Source: Microlunatus sagamiharensis
GTDB taxonomy: Bacteria; Actinomycetota; Actinomycetes; Propionibacteriales; Propionibacteriaceae
Length of the DNA: 64,000 nt
NCBI RefSeq assembly: GCF_900105785.1
Contig: NZ_LT629799.1
Span: forward strand, 1,116,001 to 1,180,000
Reading direction: 5' to 3'
Below, in pieces: positions 35,808 to 43,973 of this stretch. How positions within the stretch are numbered: position 1 is the stretch's first letter; every line of letters begins with the position of its first letter. A program made the translations under genes and the position numbers. A model generated the notes under the pieces. It saw only the letters and a program-made list of their open reading frames with translations. It had not been told where the DNA came from and made no database searches.

Positions 35808-38800
35808 TCAGACGCCCGGGCGCAGCCGCAGGCCCTGCGGCGTCATCCGGAAGCCGGCCTCCTGCAGCGCCGCGCTCACCCCGGCCGAGCCGAAGACGTG
35901 CCCGCCGTCGGCACGCTCCACGGTCAGCTTGCCCAGGTGGCCCTGCTGGACCGCGGTGGCCAGGGCCACGGCGGCCGGCCGGAGCCGCTGCTCCTCCTCG
36001 GAGAAGGACAGCAGCGTCTTGCCGCCGCGCTCGACGTAGAAGACCAGCGCCCCATCGACCAGGACGACGAGCGCGCCCGCCTTGCGGCCGGGCCGGTGCC
36101 CCTCGCGCTCGGGCCACGGCAGGGCGGCGCCGTACGCGTTGGCCGGGTCGCACGCGGCCAGGACCATGGCGGTGGGGACCTCGGGGTCGCCCTGCTGGGC
36201 CCGGAGCCGGTCGACCGCGCCGCTGAGGGCGAACTGCGCCGCGCCGAGGCCCTCGACGAAGTAGCCCCGCCGGCACTGGCCGGTCTCCTCCATGGTCGCC
36301 ATGGCCCGGTAGGCCGTCCCGAAGCCCCCCTCCACGTCCTCGGTGAGCACCGTGCCGCGGGTGACGACCCCGTAGCGGTCGAGCAGCCCGAAGACGTGAC
36401 CGGCGAGCGCCTCGGCCGGGGTGCCGGGGGACCGCTCCACCAGCGACCAGCGTCCGGCGGTCTCCGGCGAGGAGATCCGCGGCGCGCGGGTCGGACGCCG
36501 CAGGCCCTGCCCGCTGAGCCGGGCGCGGTGGGTCCGCACCGCAGGTCGTGACGGCTTGCGGTGGGCGCCGCCGCCCGAGACGAGGGCGCGGACGGGGTTG
36601 AACGTGTCGGACGCGACCAGCCCGGCCCAGGCGAGGTCCCACAGCGCGGCCGTGTACTCGGCCCGGTCGGTCACGCCGACGGGCAGGATCGCGTCGAAGA
36701 AGCGGGCCCCGCCGGCGTCGAGCGCGGCGAGCAGCTCCTGGCCGCGGTAGTGCGAAGGCTCGGCCCCGGCGGGTGGCGGTTCGCTGCCGCCGACGACGAA
36801 GCGCACCCACCCGTCGTTGTCCCCGATGGCGCCGTCGCCCACCCAGCCGACCTCGCCGGCGGTCATGAGCTCGTCGAGCATCGCCGGGCGGTAGTCGGCC
36901 ACCCGTGCCGGCAGCACGAGCGTCTCGACGGCGCTCGCGGGCACCGCGCAGCCGTCCAGCTGCTCGAGGACGGCCAGCACGGCGTCGGTGCCGCGGTTGC
37001 CCGACCCGACGCCCTGCCACTCGGTCAGGAACCGGCTGAAGGCCACCTGCTCGACCGGCTCGACCTCGCGGCGCAGCGCCGCGAGCGTGCGGCGCTTGAC
37101 GAGCGCGAGCACCTTGCCGTGGCAGTACTGGCGGCGGTCGGCCTCGGAGTCGCCGAGCTCGACGAAGGAGCCCGCCACGACCGTGCCGGAGGCGACCAGC
37201 GCGTCGCAGGCCGACTCGACGACGGCGCGGCCCAGGCCGTAGCGCGTGGCGACCGTCGAGGCGAGGAACGGCCCGTGGGTGCGCGCCCAGCGCAGCACGA
37301 GGTCCTCGATCGGGTGCGCCGACACCTCGGTGAAGCTCGCGGCGACGCCGGGCGGCACGGGTACGCCCAGCCCGTCGCGCAGGCGCGGGACGTCCTCGGA
37401 CACGGCGACCATGGGCTGGCCCGCGATCCGCACCTCGACCAGCCGTCGGTCGAGCACCAGCGTCTCCACCGCCGGCGCCGGGTCGAAGCCCTCGGCGCAC
37501 CGCAGTCGCAGCTCGGCCAGGGTGAACGGGCCGGCTGTGCGCACGAGGTCGTACAGGCGCTCGGCGTCGGTCGCCTGCCGCTCGGCGCTGAGGCCCTGCA
37601 GGTCGGCCTCCGTGCTCGCGATCACGTCGCCGTCGAGCAGCTGCTTGAGCCCGTCCTTGCCGAGCAGCTCGGCGAGCAGCGTGGCGTCGAGCGACAGCGC
37701 CGCGGCCTTCTTCTCCGCCAGCGGCACGTCGCCCTCGTAGACGAAGGCGCCGACGTAGCCGAAGAGCAGCGAGCGCGCGAAGGGCGAGGCCTCGGGCGTC
37801 TCCACCTCGACCACGCGGACCGACCGGGCCGCCATCTGGCGCTGCACCTCGAGCAGCCCGTCGAGGTCGAAGACGTCGGTGAGGCACTCGCGCATCGTCT
37901 CGAGCACGATCGGGAACTCCGGGTACTGCGCCGCGACGGTGAGCAGCTGTGCCGAGCGCATCCGCTGCTGCCACAGCGGGGAGCGCGACTTGGGGTCGCG
38001 CCGGGGCAGCAGCAGCGCCCGCGCCGCGCACTCCCGGAACCGCGACGCGAAGAGCGCGGAGCCGCCGACCTCGTCGGTGACCACGCTCTCGATCGTCTCG
38101 GGGTCGAGCACGATCAGGTCCGCGCCCGGCGGCGCCGACTCGGTGTCGGGCACGCGCAGCACCATGCCGTCGTTGGTCGCGGTCGCCTGGACCTCGATCC
38201 CGTAGCGCTCACGCGCCGCGCGCTCGACGGCGAGTGCCCACGGCGTCAGCACGCCCGTCCCCAGCGCGCAGTGCACGCACACCCGCCAGTCGCCCAGCTC
38301 GTCGCGGAACCGCTCGAAGACGATGGTGGAGTCGGTCGGCAGCGAACCCGTGGCGGACTGCTGCTCGCGCAGGTAGGTCAGCAGGTTGCCCGCGGCCCAG
38401 TCGTCGAGCCCGGCCTCGGCCAGGCGTGCCTCGGCCCGCTCGGGGGCGAGGCCGCCGACCTCGCGGACGAAGGCGCCGAACGCGCGACCCAGCTCCAGCG
38501 GGCGCCCGGGCGCGTCGCCCTTCCAGAAGGGCAGCCGGCCGGGCACGCCGGGCGCGGGGGAGACGAGCACCTGGTCGTGCGTGATGCCCTCGACCCGCCA
38601 GCTCGTCGTGCCGAGGGTGAAGACGTCGCTGACGCGGGTCTCGTAGACCATCTCCTCGTCCAGCTCGCCGACCCGGCGGCCGGGCTCGTGCTTGCCCGAC
38701 GCGTTCCCCTCGCCGACCAGGAAGACGCCGAACATGCCTCGGTCGGGGATCGTGCCGCCCGAGGTGACGGCCAGCCGCTGGGCGCCCGGACGTGCGGTGA

Positions 38801-40514
38801 GCACGCCGGTGTCGCGCTGCCAGACCACGCGCGGGCGCAGCTCGGCGAAGTCCTCCGACGGGTAGCGACCGCTGAGCATGTCGAGCACGGACTCGTACGC
38901 GCTCCAGGGCAGGTCGCGGAACACCCCCGCCCGACGGACGAGGGCGTACAGCTCGTCGACCTTCGCCTCCTCCATCGCCACGGCCGCGACGATCTGCTGG
39001 GCGAGGACGTCGAGCGGGTTGCGCAGCTCGGCCACCTCCTCGATGGCACCCTGGCGCATGCGCTCCACGACGACCGCCGACTCGATGAGGTCGCCCCTGT
39101 GGTTGGGGAAGAACACGCCGCGCGAGACCGCGCCGACCTGGTGCCCGGCGCGGCCGACGCGCTGCAGCCCGCTGGCCACCGACGGCGGGGCCTCGACCTG
39201 GACGACGACGTCGACGGCACCCATGTCGATGCCGAGCTCGAGGGAGGAGGTGGCGACGACGCAGGGGAGCTGGCCGGACTTGAGGTCGGCCTCGATCTGC
39301 GCGCGCTGCTCCTTGCTCACCGAGCCGTGGTGCGCCCGTGCCACCACGGGGGCGAAGGTGCCGTCGTGGCCGGACGACGCCCCCGACTGCGCCATCACCT
39401 GGGCGGGGCTGCGCATCGGCCGCGCGGGGCCGCCCGCACGGCTCGCCGACGTCGCGGCGACCGTGCCGCCCTCGCCGCGCTCGCCCTCGTCGCTGCCGTC
39501 GTCGTCCCCGGTCGCCCCGCCCGGGTCGCTCTCGGCGGCGGCCGCCTCCAGCCGCTCGGCGTGGAGCTCGTTGAGGTGGGACGTGAGCCGCTCCGCCAGG
39601 CGGCGGGAGTTGGCGAAGACGATCGTCGAGCGGTGGCCCTCGATGACGTCGAGGATCCGGTTCTCCACGTGGGGCCAGATCGACGGCGCGCGGGCGGGCT
39701 GCTCGGAGTCCAGCGACACCTGGCCGGGCGCGGAGGAGGCGCCGAGGTCGCTCATGTCCTCGACGGGCACGACGATGTCGAGGTCCCAGCGCTTCTCCGC
39801 GGGCGGGGCGACGACGTCGACGTCGTAGGGCCCGCCCAGGTAGGCCGCGACCCGGGAGGCGGGCCGGACGGTGGCCGACAGGCCGATGCGCTGCAGCGGC
39901 CGCTCCGCCCCGGACTCGGACACGAGCGCCTCGAGCCGCTCGATCGAGACGGCGAGGTGGGCGCCGCGCTTGCTCCCGGCCAGCGCGTGCACCTCGTCGA
40001 CGATCACCGTGCGGACCGAGCGCAGCACGTCGCGCGCGGAGGAGGTGAGCATCAGGAACAGCGACTCGGGGGTGGTGATCAGGATGTCCGGCGGGCGGCT
40101 GGCGATGGCGCGCCGCTCGGCCGGGCTCGTGTCCCCGCTGCGCACCCCGACCGTCACGCTCGGCGGCGTCTGGCCCAGACGGACGGCGGTCTGGGTGATG
40201 CCGGTCAGCGGGGCCCGCAGGTTGCGCTCGACGTCGACGGCCAGCGCCTTGAGCGGGGAGACGTAGAGGACGCGGCAGCGCTCCTTGGGCTCCGGGACCG
40301 GCTCGCGGGTGAGCTCGTCGATCGCCCAGAGGAAGGCGGCCAGGGTCTTGCCCGACCCGGTCGGGGCGACGACGAGCGCGTTGCGTCCGGCGGCGATGCT
40401 GCTCCAGGCGCCCTGCTGGGCGCCGGTGGGCTCGGCGAAGACCTCGCGGAACCACGTCGACGTCGCCGGCGTGAAGCCGTCCAGCGGCTGGGCGGGCGCG
40501 GTCGTCGAGGTCAC
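35808..40514 (-). CDS. lhr: Large ATP-dependent helicase Lhr
   Basis: Superfamily 2 DNA helicase of 1568 residues, the typical size for actinobacterial Lhr, in which a C-terminal half of unknown need follows the motor. Q-motif region FREVFAEPTGAQQGAW, Walker A APTGSGKTLAAFLW, DEVH box VIVDEVHALAGSKRG, SATVRP, and motif VI LQRVGRAGHQVG. A disordered, acidic and Gly-rich insert of about 60 residues (around 330-390) splits motor domain 2. Lhr in mycobacteria is DNA damage-induced. GTG start. The stop is 30 bases from the IS481 target repeat. Confidence 0.94.
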   Translation of the reverse strand: MTSTTAPAQPLDGFTPATSTWFREVFAEPTGAQQGAWSSIAAGRNALVVAPTGSGKTLAAFLWAIDELTREPVPEPKERCRVLYVSPLKALAVDVERNLRAPLTGITQTAVRLGQTPPSVTVGVRSGDTSPAERRAIASRPPDILITTPESLFLMLTSSARDVLRSVRTVIVDEVHALAGSKRGAHLAVSIERLEALVSESGAERPLQRIGLSATVRPASRVAAYLGGPYDVDVVAPPAEKRWDLDIVVPVEDMSDLGASSAPGQVSLDSEQPARAPSIWPHVENRILDVIEGHRSTIVFANSRRLAERLTSHLNELHAERLEAAAAESDPGGATGDDDGSDEGERGEGGTVAATSASRAGGPARPMRSPAQVMAQSGASSGHDGTFAPVVARAHHGSVSKEQRAQIEADLKSGQLPCVVATSSLELGIDMGAVDVVVQVEAPPSVASGLQRVGRAGHQVGAVSRGVFFPNHRGDLIESAVVVERMRQGAIEEVAELRNPLDVLAQQIVAAVAMEEAKVDELYALVRRAGVFRDLPWSAYESVLDMLSGRYPSEDFAELRPRVVWQRDTGVLTARPGAQRLAVTSGGTIPDRGMFGVFLVGEGNASGKHEPGRRVGELDEEMVYETRVSDVFTLGTTSWRVEGITHDQVLVSPAPGVPGRLPFWKGDAPGRPLELGRAFGAFVREVGGLAPERAEARLAEAGLDDWAAGNLLTYLREQQSATGSLPTDSTIVFERFRDELGDWRVCVHCALGTGVLTPWALAVERAARERYGIEVQATATNDGMVLRVPDTESAPPGADLIVLDPETIESVVTDEVGGSALFASRFRECAARALLLPRRDPKSRSPLWQQRMRSAQLLTVAAQYPEFPIVLETMRECLTDVFDLDGLLEVQRQMAARSVRVVEVETPEASPFARSLLFGYVGAFVYEGDVPLAEKKAAALSLDATLLAELLGKDGLKQLLDGDVIASTEADLQGLSAERQATDAERLYDLVRTAGPFTLAELRLRCAEGFDPAPAVETLVLDRRLVEVRIAGQPMVAVSEDVPRLRDGLGVPVPPGVAASFTEVSAHPIEDLVLRWARTHGPFLASTVATRYGLGRAVVESACDALVASGTVVAGSFVELGDSEADRRQYCHGKVLALVKRRTLAALRREVEPVEQVAFSRFLTEWQGVGSGNRGTDAVLAVLEQLDGCAVPASAVETLVLPARVADYRPAMLDELMTAGEVGWVGDGAIGDNDGWVRFVVGGSEPPPAGAEPSHYRGQELLAALDAGGARFFDAILPVGVTDRAEYTAALWDLAWAGLVASDTFNPVRALVSGGGAHRKPSRPAVRTHRARLSGQGLRRPTRAPRISSPETAGRWSLVERSPGTPAEALAGHVFGLLDRYGVVTRGTVLTEDVEGGFGTAYRAMATMEETGQCRRGYFVEGLGAAQFALSGAVDRLRAQQGDPEVPTAMVLAACDPANAYGAALPWPEREGHRPGRKAGALVVLVDGALVFYVERGGKTLLSFSEEEQRLRPAAVALATAVQQGHLGKLTVERADGGHVFGSAGVSAALQEAGFRMTPQGLRLRPGV

Positions 40515-40627
40515 GCGTCCATCTTGCCCGGGGCTTCCGACAGTTCGGCGGCGCGCGCCCCGCGGCCGCCGCCGCGGCTACGGTGGGGTCCCGCCGGCGA
40601 CCAGGGAGCCGGGGTCGAGGGGGTGCG

Positions 40628-40822
40628 ATGAAGGAGACCGAGCTGTGGGCACGCCTGCAGCAGCACCTGGGGGCGGGTTACTACCGCGTCTGGGCCGCGG
40701 AGCACAACCTCGGCGAGGTCGGCGGGCGGACGGTCGTCGAGGCGATCGCCGCCGGAGTGCCCTTCAAGGACATCTGGCGCGCCGCCTGGGCGGCGCTGGA
40801 CCTGCCGCCGACGGAGCGCTAG
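40628..40822 (+). CDS. DUF3046 protein
   Basis: Small actinobacterial protein of 64 residues, DUF3046 over its whole length (ETELWARLQQHLGAGYYRVW to DIWRAAWAALDLPP). It has no known function but is regularly found just upstream of recA, as here. ATG at 40628 follows GAGGGGG; the frame upstream is non-coding. It is divergent from lhr. Confidence 0.88.
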   Translation: MKETELWARLQQHLGAGYYRVWAAEHNLGEVGGRTVVEAIAAGVPFKDIWRAAWAALDLPPTER

Positions 40823-40841
40823 GGCCCGCACGGCCCGGCGC

Positions 40842-41432
40842 TCAGCCGGCCGGTGACCAGCGCGGGTCCCGCCCGGCCTGCGCGAGCGCCCGGTCGAGGG
40901 CGGGTGCGTCGGCGGGCACCTCCATCTCCGGGCCGTACGCGCCCATCTGCCGGCCCAGCACGGCCGTCGCCGCCACCGCCTGCTCGACGCGCTCCGCCGC
41001 GGGCGGGGGGAGCTCGAGCGTCCGTCCGAGCGCCCGGGCGACGTCCCAGCCGTGCGCTGCGACCTCGACCAGGGCCATCTCGCCGAGCATCGCGCGCGGG
41101 AGCCGCGAGCCGCCGACCTGCGCCTCGCCGGACCACGCCTCCGGCCGGCCCCAGCCGCGGGCGAGGTCGGCGAGGTTCCCGCGCAGGAGGGCCGCCCAGT
41201 CGCCCTCCGCGGAGCCCGCACCGCCGCCCCAGGGGTCGTCGGGGTCGAGCGGCCGGTCGAGCCCGAGGCGGGCGAGCGCGCCGCTCGTGCCCACGAAGTG
41301 CTCCACGAGGGCGCGCAGGTCGAACCCGGAGCACGGGGTGGGTGAATCGAGCGCCTGCGGTGGAGGGTCGAGCAGGACGGCGGCGACGGCGTCGCAGACT
41401 CCTCCGACGGCGTCCGGGTGGCTGCTGCTCAT
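40842..41432 (-). CDS. TIGR03086 family metal-binding protein (DinB/mycothiol-type fold)
   Basis: Protein of 196 residues in the TIGR03086 group, related to the DinB-like and mycothiol-dependent maleylpyruvate isomerase N-terminal fold. Metal-type His residues are in ALVEHFVG and VEVAAHGWDVARALG. Members may bind a metal and mycothiol, but no reaction is assigned. ATG at 41432 is chosen from the family start SSHPDAVGGVCDAVAAVL; the frame continues open into the recA promoter region. It is divergent from recA. Confidence 0.82.
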   Translation of the reverse strand: MSSSHPDAVGGVCDAVAAVLLDPPPQALDSPTPCSGFDLRALVEHFVGTSGALARLGLDRPLDPDDPWGGGAGSAEGDWAALLRGNLADLARGWGRPEAWSGEAQVGGSRLPRAMLGEMALVEVAAHGWDVARALGRTLELPPPAAERVEQAVAATAVLGRQMGAYGPEMEVPADAPALDRALAQAGRDPRWSPAG

Positions 41433-41522
41433 GCCAGCATCGTGGACCTTCGGGGCGCGCTCGGCAACGGCCGGGCGCAGGTCGGTGGACGTCCGGCGAC
41501 CCCTGCGTGTCGTGCTGGCCCC

Positions 41523-41538
41523 TCGAACACGTGTTCGG
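41523..41538 (+). promoter_or_regulatory. LexA (SOS) box of recA
   Basis: TCGAACACGTGTTCGG matches the actinobacterial box TCGAAC-N4-GTTCGA with one change at the last base. It lies 163 bases before recA. A TAAGTT -10 candidate follows directly at 41539. Confidence 0.88.
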
Positions 41539-41604
41539 TAAGTTGTCCACCGTCCGGCACCGCACCGGGGAGTTCTCCACAGGGCGGGTGCCGAGGGCGG
41601 CCGA

Positions 41605-41627
41605 TTGTCAGTGCCCGTCCTTACAGT
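41605..41627 (+). promoter_or_regulatory. PafBC/RecA-NDp type promoter of recA
   Basis: TTGTCAGTG at 41605-41613, eight bases, then TACAGT at 41622-41627. This is the form of the RecA-independent DNA damage promoter used by PafBC in mycobacteria. It would give a leader of about 65 bases. recA is therefore likely driven by two damage-responsive systems. Confidence 0.8.
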
Positions 41628-41700
41628 CCCTGACAACGAGCACAGCAGTCACGCCGCGAGGCGACGACACGAGGCCCACGGGCGAAGAAAGAGGACCACG

Positions 41701-42747
41701 ATGGCCGCAGGTGACCGCGACAAGGCACTCGAGTCAGCACTCGCGCAGATCGACAAGCAGTACGGCAAGGGCTCCGTCATGCGCCTCGGCGACGAGGTGC
41801 GCGCCCCGATCGAGGTGATCCCTACCGGCTCGATCGCCCTCGACGTCGCCCTCGGCATCGGCGGGCTGCCCCGTGGCCGCGTCATCGAGATCTACGGCCC
41901 GGAGTCGAGCGGAAAGACGACGGTCGCCCTCCACGCGATCGCCAACGCCCAGGCCGCCGGCGGCATCTGCGCCTTCATCGACGCCGAGCACGCGCTCGAC
42001 CCCGACTACGCCGCCCGGCTGGGCGTCGACACCGACTCGCTGCTGGTCAGCCAGCCGGACAACGGCGAGCAGGCCCTCGAGATCGCCGACATGCTCGTGC
42101 GCTCCGGTGCCCTCGCGCTGATCGTCATCGACTCGGTCGCCGCGCTCACCCCGCGTGCCGAGATCGAGGGCGAGATGGGTGACAGCCACGTCGGTCTGCA
42201 GGCCCGGCTCATGAGCCAGGCGCTCCGCAAGATGACCGGCGCGCTGAGCGGTGCGGGCACGACCGCCATCTTCATCAACCAGCTGCGCGAGAAGATCGGG
42301 GTGATGTTCGGCTCGCCCGAGACCACCACCGGTGGTCGCGCGCTCAAGTTCTACTCCTCGATCCGCCTCGACGTGCGCCGCATCGAGACCCTCAAGGACG
42401 GCCAGGAGATGGTCGGCAACCGGACCCGGGTCAAGGTCGTCAAGAACAAGGTGGCCCCGCCCTTCAAGCAGGCCGAGTTCGACATCCTCTACGGCAAGGG
42501 GATCAGCCGCGAGGGCAGCCTGATCGACCTCGGCGTCGACTGCGGCATCGTCCGCAAGGCCGGCGCGTGGTTCACCTACGAGGCCGACCAGCTGGGTCAG
42601 GGCAAGGAGAACGCCCGCACCTACCTCAAGACCAACCCCGACCTCGCCGACGAGCTCGAGAAGAAGATCAAGGAGAAGATGGGCATCGGCCCGCGGGTCG
42701 ACGCCCCCGCCGGGGTCGACCCGGTGACCGGCGAGGTGGAGTTCTAG
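41701..42747 (+). CDS. recA: Recombinase A
   Basis: Strand exchange and LexA co-protease, 348 residues, no intein. Walker [16 protein letters not shown], then [18 protein letters not shown], Walker [23 protein letters not shown], and the L2 loop region [28 protein letters not shown] at 41701 follows AGAGGA. recX begins 4 bases after the stop. Confidence 0.99.
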   Translation: MAAGDRDKALESALAQIDKQYGKGSVMRLGDEVRAPIEVIPTGSIALDVALGIGGLPRGRVIEIYGPESSGKTTVALHAIANAQAAGGICAFIDAEHALDPDYAARLGVDTDSLLVSQPDNGEQALEIADMLVRSGALALIVIDSVAALTPRAEIEGEMGDSHVGLQARLMSQALRKMTGALSGAGTTAIFINQLREKIGVMFGSPETTTGGRALKFYSSIRLDVRRIETLKDGQEMVGNRTRVKVVKNKVAPPFKQAEFDILYGKGISREGSLIDLGVDCGIVRKAGAWFTYEADQLGQGKENARTYLKTNPDLADELEKKIKEKMGIGPRVDAPAGVDPVTGEVEF

Positions 42748-42751
42748 GCCG

Positions 42752-43627
42752 GTGGGCAGCGGGGACGACTTGCGAGAGCCGTCCCGCGCGGCCGACCAGG
42801 TCGGTCTCGCGCGGGACTGGCTCCTCAGCCACGGGGTGGAGCCCCCGCCGTCGTCAGGCGGTTCCCGTGGGGCTGCTGACCCTCGGCTCGAGGTCGAGGG
42901 TCAGGTTCGTGCTGACCCTCGACGCGGTGTCGAGGGTGCGGGCGCGACGGGCGTCGAGGGCGGGGTCTGGGCCGTCGGTCCCGACGGCGGCACGAACGAC
43001 GACGACATCGACGACACCGACGTTCCTTCCGCTCGTCGTGGTCGCGGCGGCCGGCGGGGCGGTCGCGGCAGGGCTGCCGGGGACGACGGCGGACGTGACC
43101 ACGAGCGACCGGCCCGCGGACCTGGCGGGCTCGACCCGGACGCCGACCCCGAGGAGGTCGCGCGGACCATCGTGCTGCGCAAGCTGGCGGCGCAGGCGAG
43201 GACCAGGACCGAGCTGGCGCGGGCGCTGAAGACGCGGGAGGTCCCGGAGGCGGCGGCGAACGCTGTGCTCGACCGGATGACCGAGGTCGGGCTGGTCGAC
43301 GACGCGACCTTCGCCCACGACTGGGTGGCGTCGCGCCAGCAGCGGCGGCACCTGAGCCGGACCGCCCTGCGGCGCGAGCTGCAGACCAAGGGGGTCGACC
43401 GCGACCTCATCGACGACGCGCTCTCGGGCGTGGAGGTCGACGACGAGCACCGGGCGGCGCTCGACCTGGCCCGGCGTCGGGCGGCCTCGATGGCCGGGCT
43501 GGAGCGGGACGTCGCCTACCGCCGGCTCGGCGGGGTGCTGGCCCGCCGAGGCTTCTCGTCCTCGGTCACCGTGCAGGTGATCAGCGAGGTCCTCGACGAG
43601 CTCCGCGAGGGCTCGCGCGCGGACTGA
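42752..43627 (+). CDS. recX: Regulatory protein RecX with long N-terminal extension
   Basis: RecA inhibitor. The conserved part is the C-terminal 160 residues: three helical repeats from PEEVARTIVLRKLAAQARTRTEL through LVDDATFAHDWVASRQ, LSRTALRRELQTKGV to YRRLGGVLARRGFSS. The first 125 residues are Gly/Arg/Asp-rich, low in complexity and not RecX-like. Their coding region has two tandem hairpins. GTG at 42752, 4 bases after recA, keeps the operon tight, but a later start that makes the extension an untranslated spacer cannot be excluded. Confidence 0.85.
   Translation: MGSGDDLREPSRAADQVGLARDWLLSHGVEPPPSSGGSRGAADPRLEVEGQVRADPRRGVEGAGATGVEGGVWAVGPDGGTNDDDIDDTDVPSARRGRGGRRGGRGRAAGDDGGRDHERPARGPGGLDPDADPEEVARTIVLRKLAAQARTRTELARALKTREVPEAAANAVLDRMTEVGLVDDATFAHDWVASRQQRRHLSRTALRRELQTKGVDRDLIDDALSGVEVDDEHRAALDLARRRAASMAGLERDVAYRRLGGVLARRGFSSSVTVQVISEVLDELREGSRAD
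42876..42937 (+). other. Two tandem hairpins in the 5' part of recX
   Basis: Stem 42876-42884 with 42896-42904 (9 bases perfect) and stem 42915-42923 with 42929-42937 (9 bases perfect, 5-base loop). The arms share CTGACCCTCG, so alternative pairings are possible. Confidence 0.75.
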
Positions 43628-43724
43628 GCAGCCGTGAGGGACGGACGCGTGGTCGGGCTGCGGCTCCGGCCGCGACCGGAGGCGGCCCCAGGGCGACCGG
43701 CCGGGTGGCCGGGCCCGTCGGTGC

Positions 43725-43753
43725 TTGACCCGGTATGGGCCCGGACCTAACCT
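43725..43753 (+). promoter_or_regulatory. Promoter of rny
   Basis: TTGACC at 43725-43730 and TAACCT at 43748-43753 with a 17-base spacer, a strong sigma-70 type match. It would start a leader of about 215 bases before the rny ATG. Confidence 0.65.
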
Positions 43754-43759
43754 GCCAAG

Positions 43760-43973
43760 ACGAGGTGTTCTGCACGCTTGATCTGACTGTTTTCGTGTGT
43801 GGTCGTGGATCCCCCGAGGGATCCGCGGAGTGGTTTTCTCCCGCTGGTGCGGGTCGAGATAGGTGACGGTGCCGCGGTGCCCGCCCGGGGGAGATGCTCC
43901 CGGGGACGGGTGGCGCGGTGGGCGCTGACGAATGCCTCGTTGGTGCGCGTACGCGCGCGGGGAGGGAGTCGTC
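43760..43973 (+). other. Structured 5' leader of rny
   Basis: The 346-base gap between recX and rny holds one promoter and this leader. Hairpins seen: GGATCCC-CCGA-GGGATCC about 43807-43824, and a CCCGGGGG/CTCCCGGGG stem about 43886-43907. No known riboswitch class was recognised. No small ORF with a convincing ribosome site was found. Confidence 0.5.

Noticed and set aside
36561-40631. Open frame of 1356 codons on the plus strand, opposite lhr
   Set aside because: It is antisense to a clear helicase, has Arg/Gly/Asp/Val-biased composition, no domain and no ribosome site. Such frames arise from the codon bias of GC-rich genes.
42755-43140. An intein or insertion between recA and recX
   Set aside because: recA is continuous at normal length, and the low-complexity stretch has no splicing or transposase motif.
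43760-43973. A known riboswitch in the rny leader
   Set aside because: Hairpins are present, but none of the conserved cores I know (TPP, cobalamin, c-di-AMP, glycine, FMN) could be recognised.
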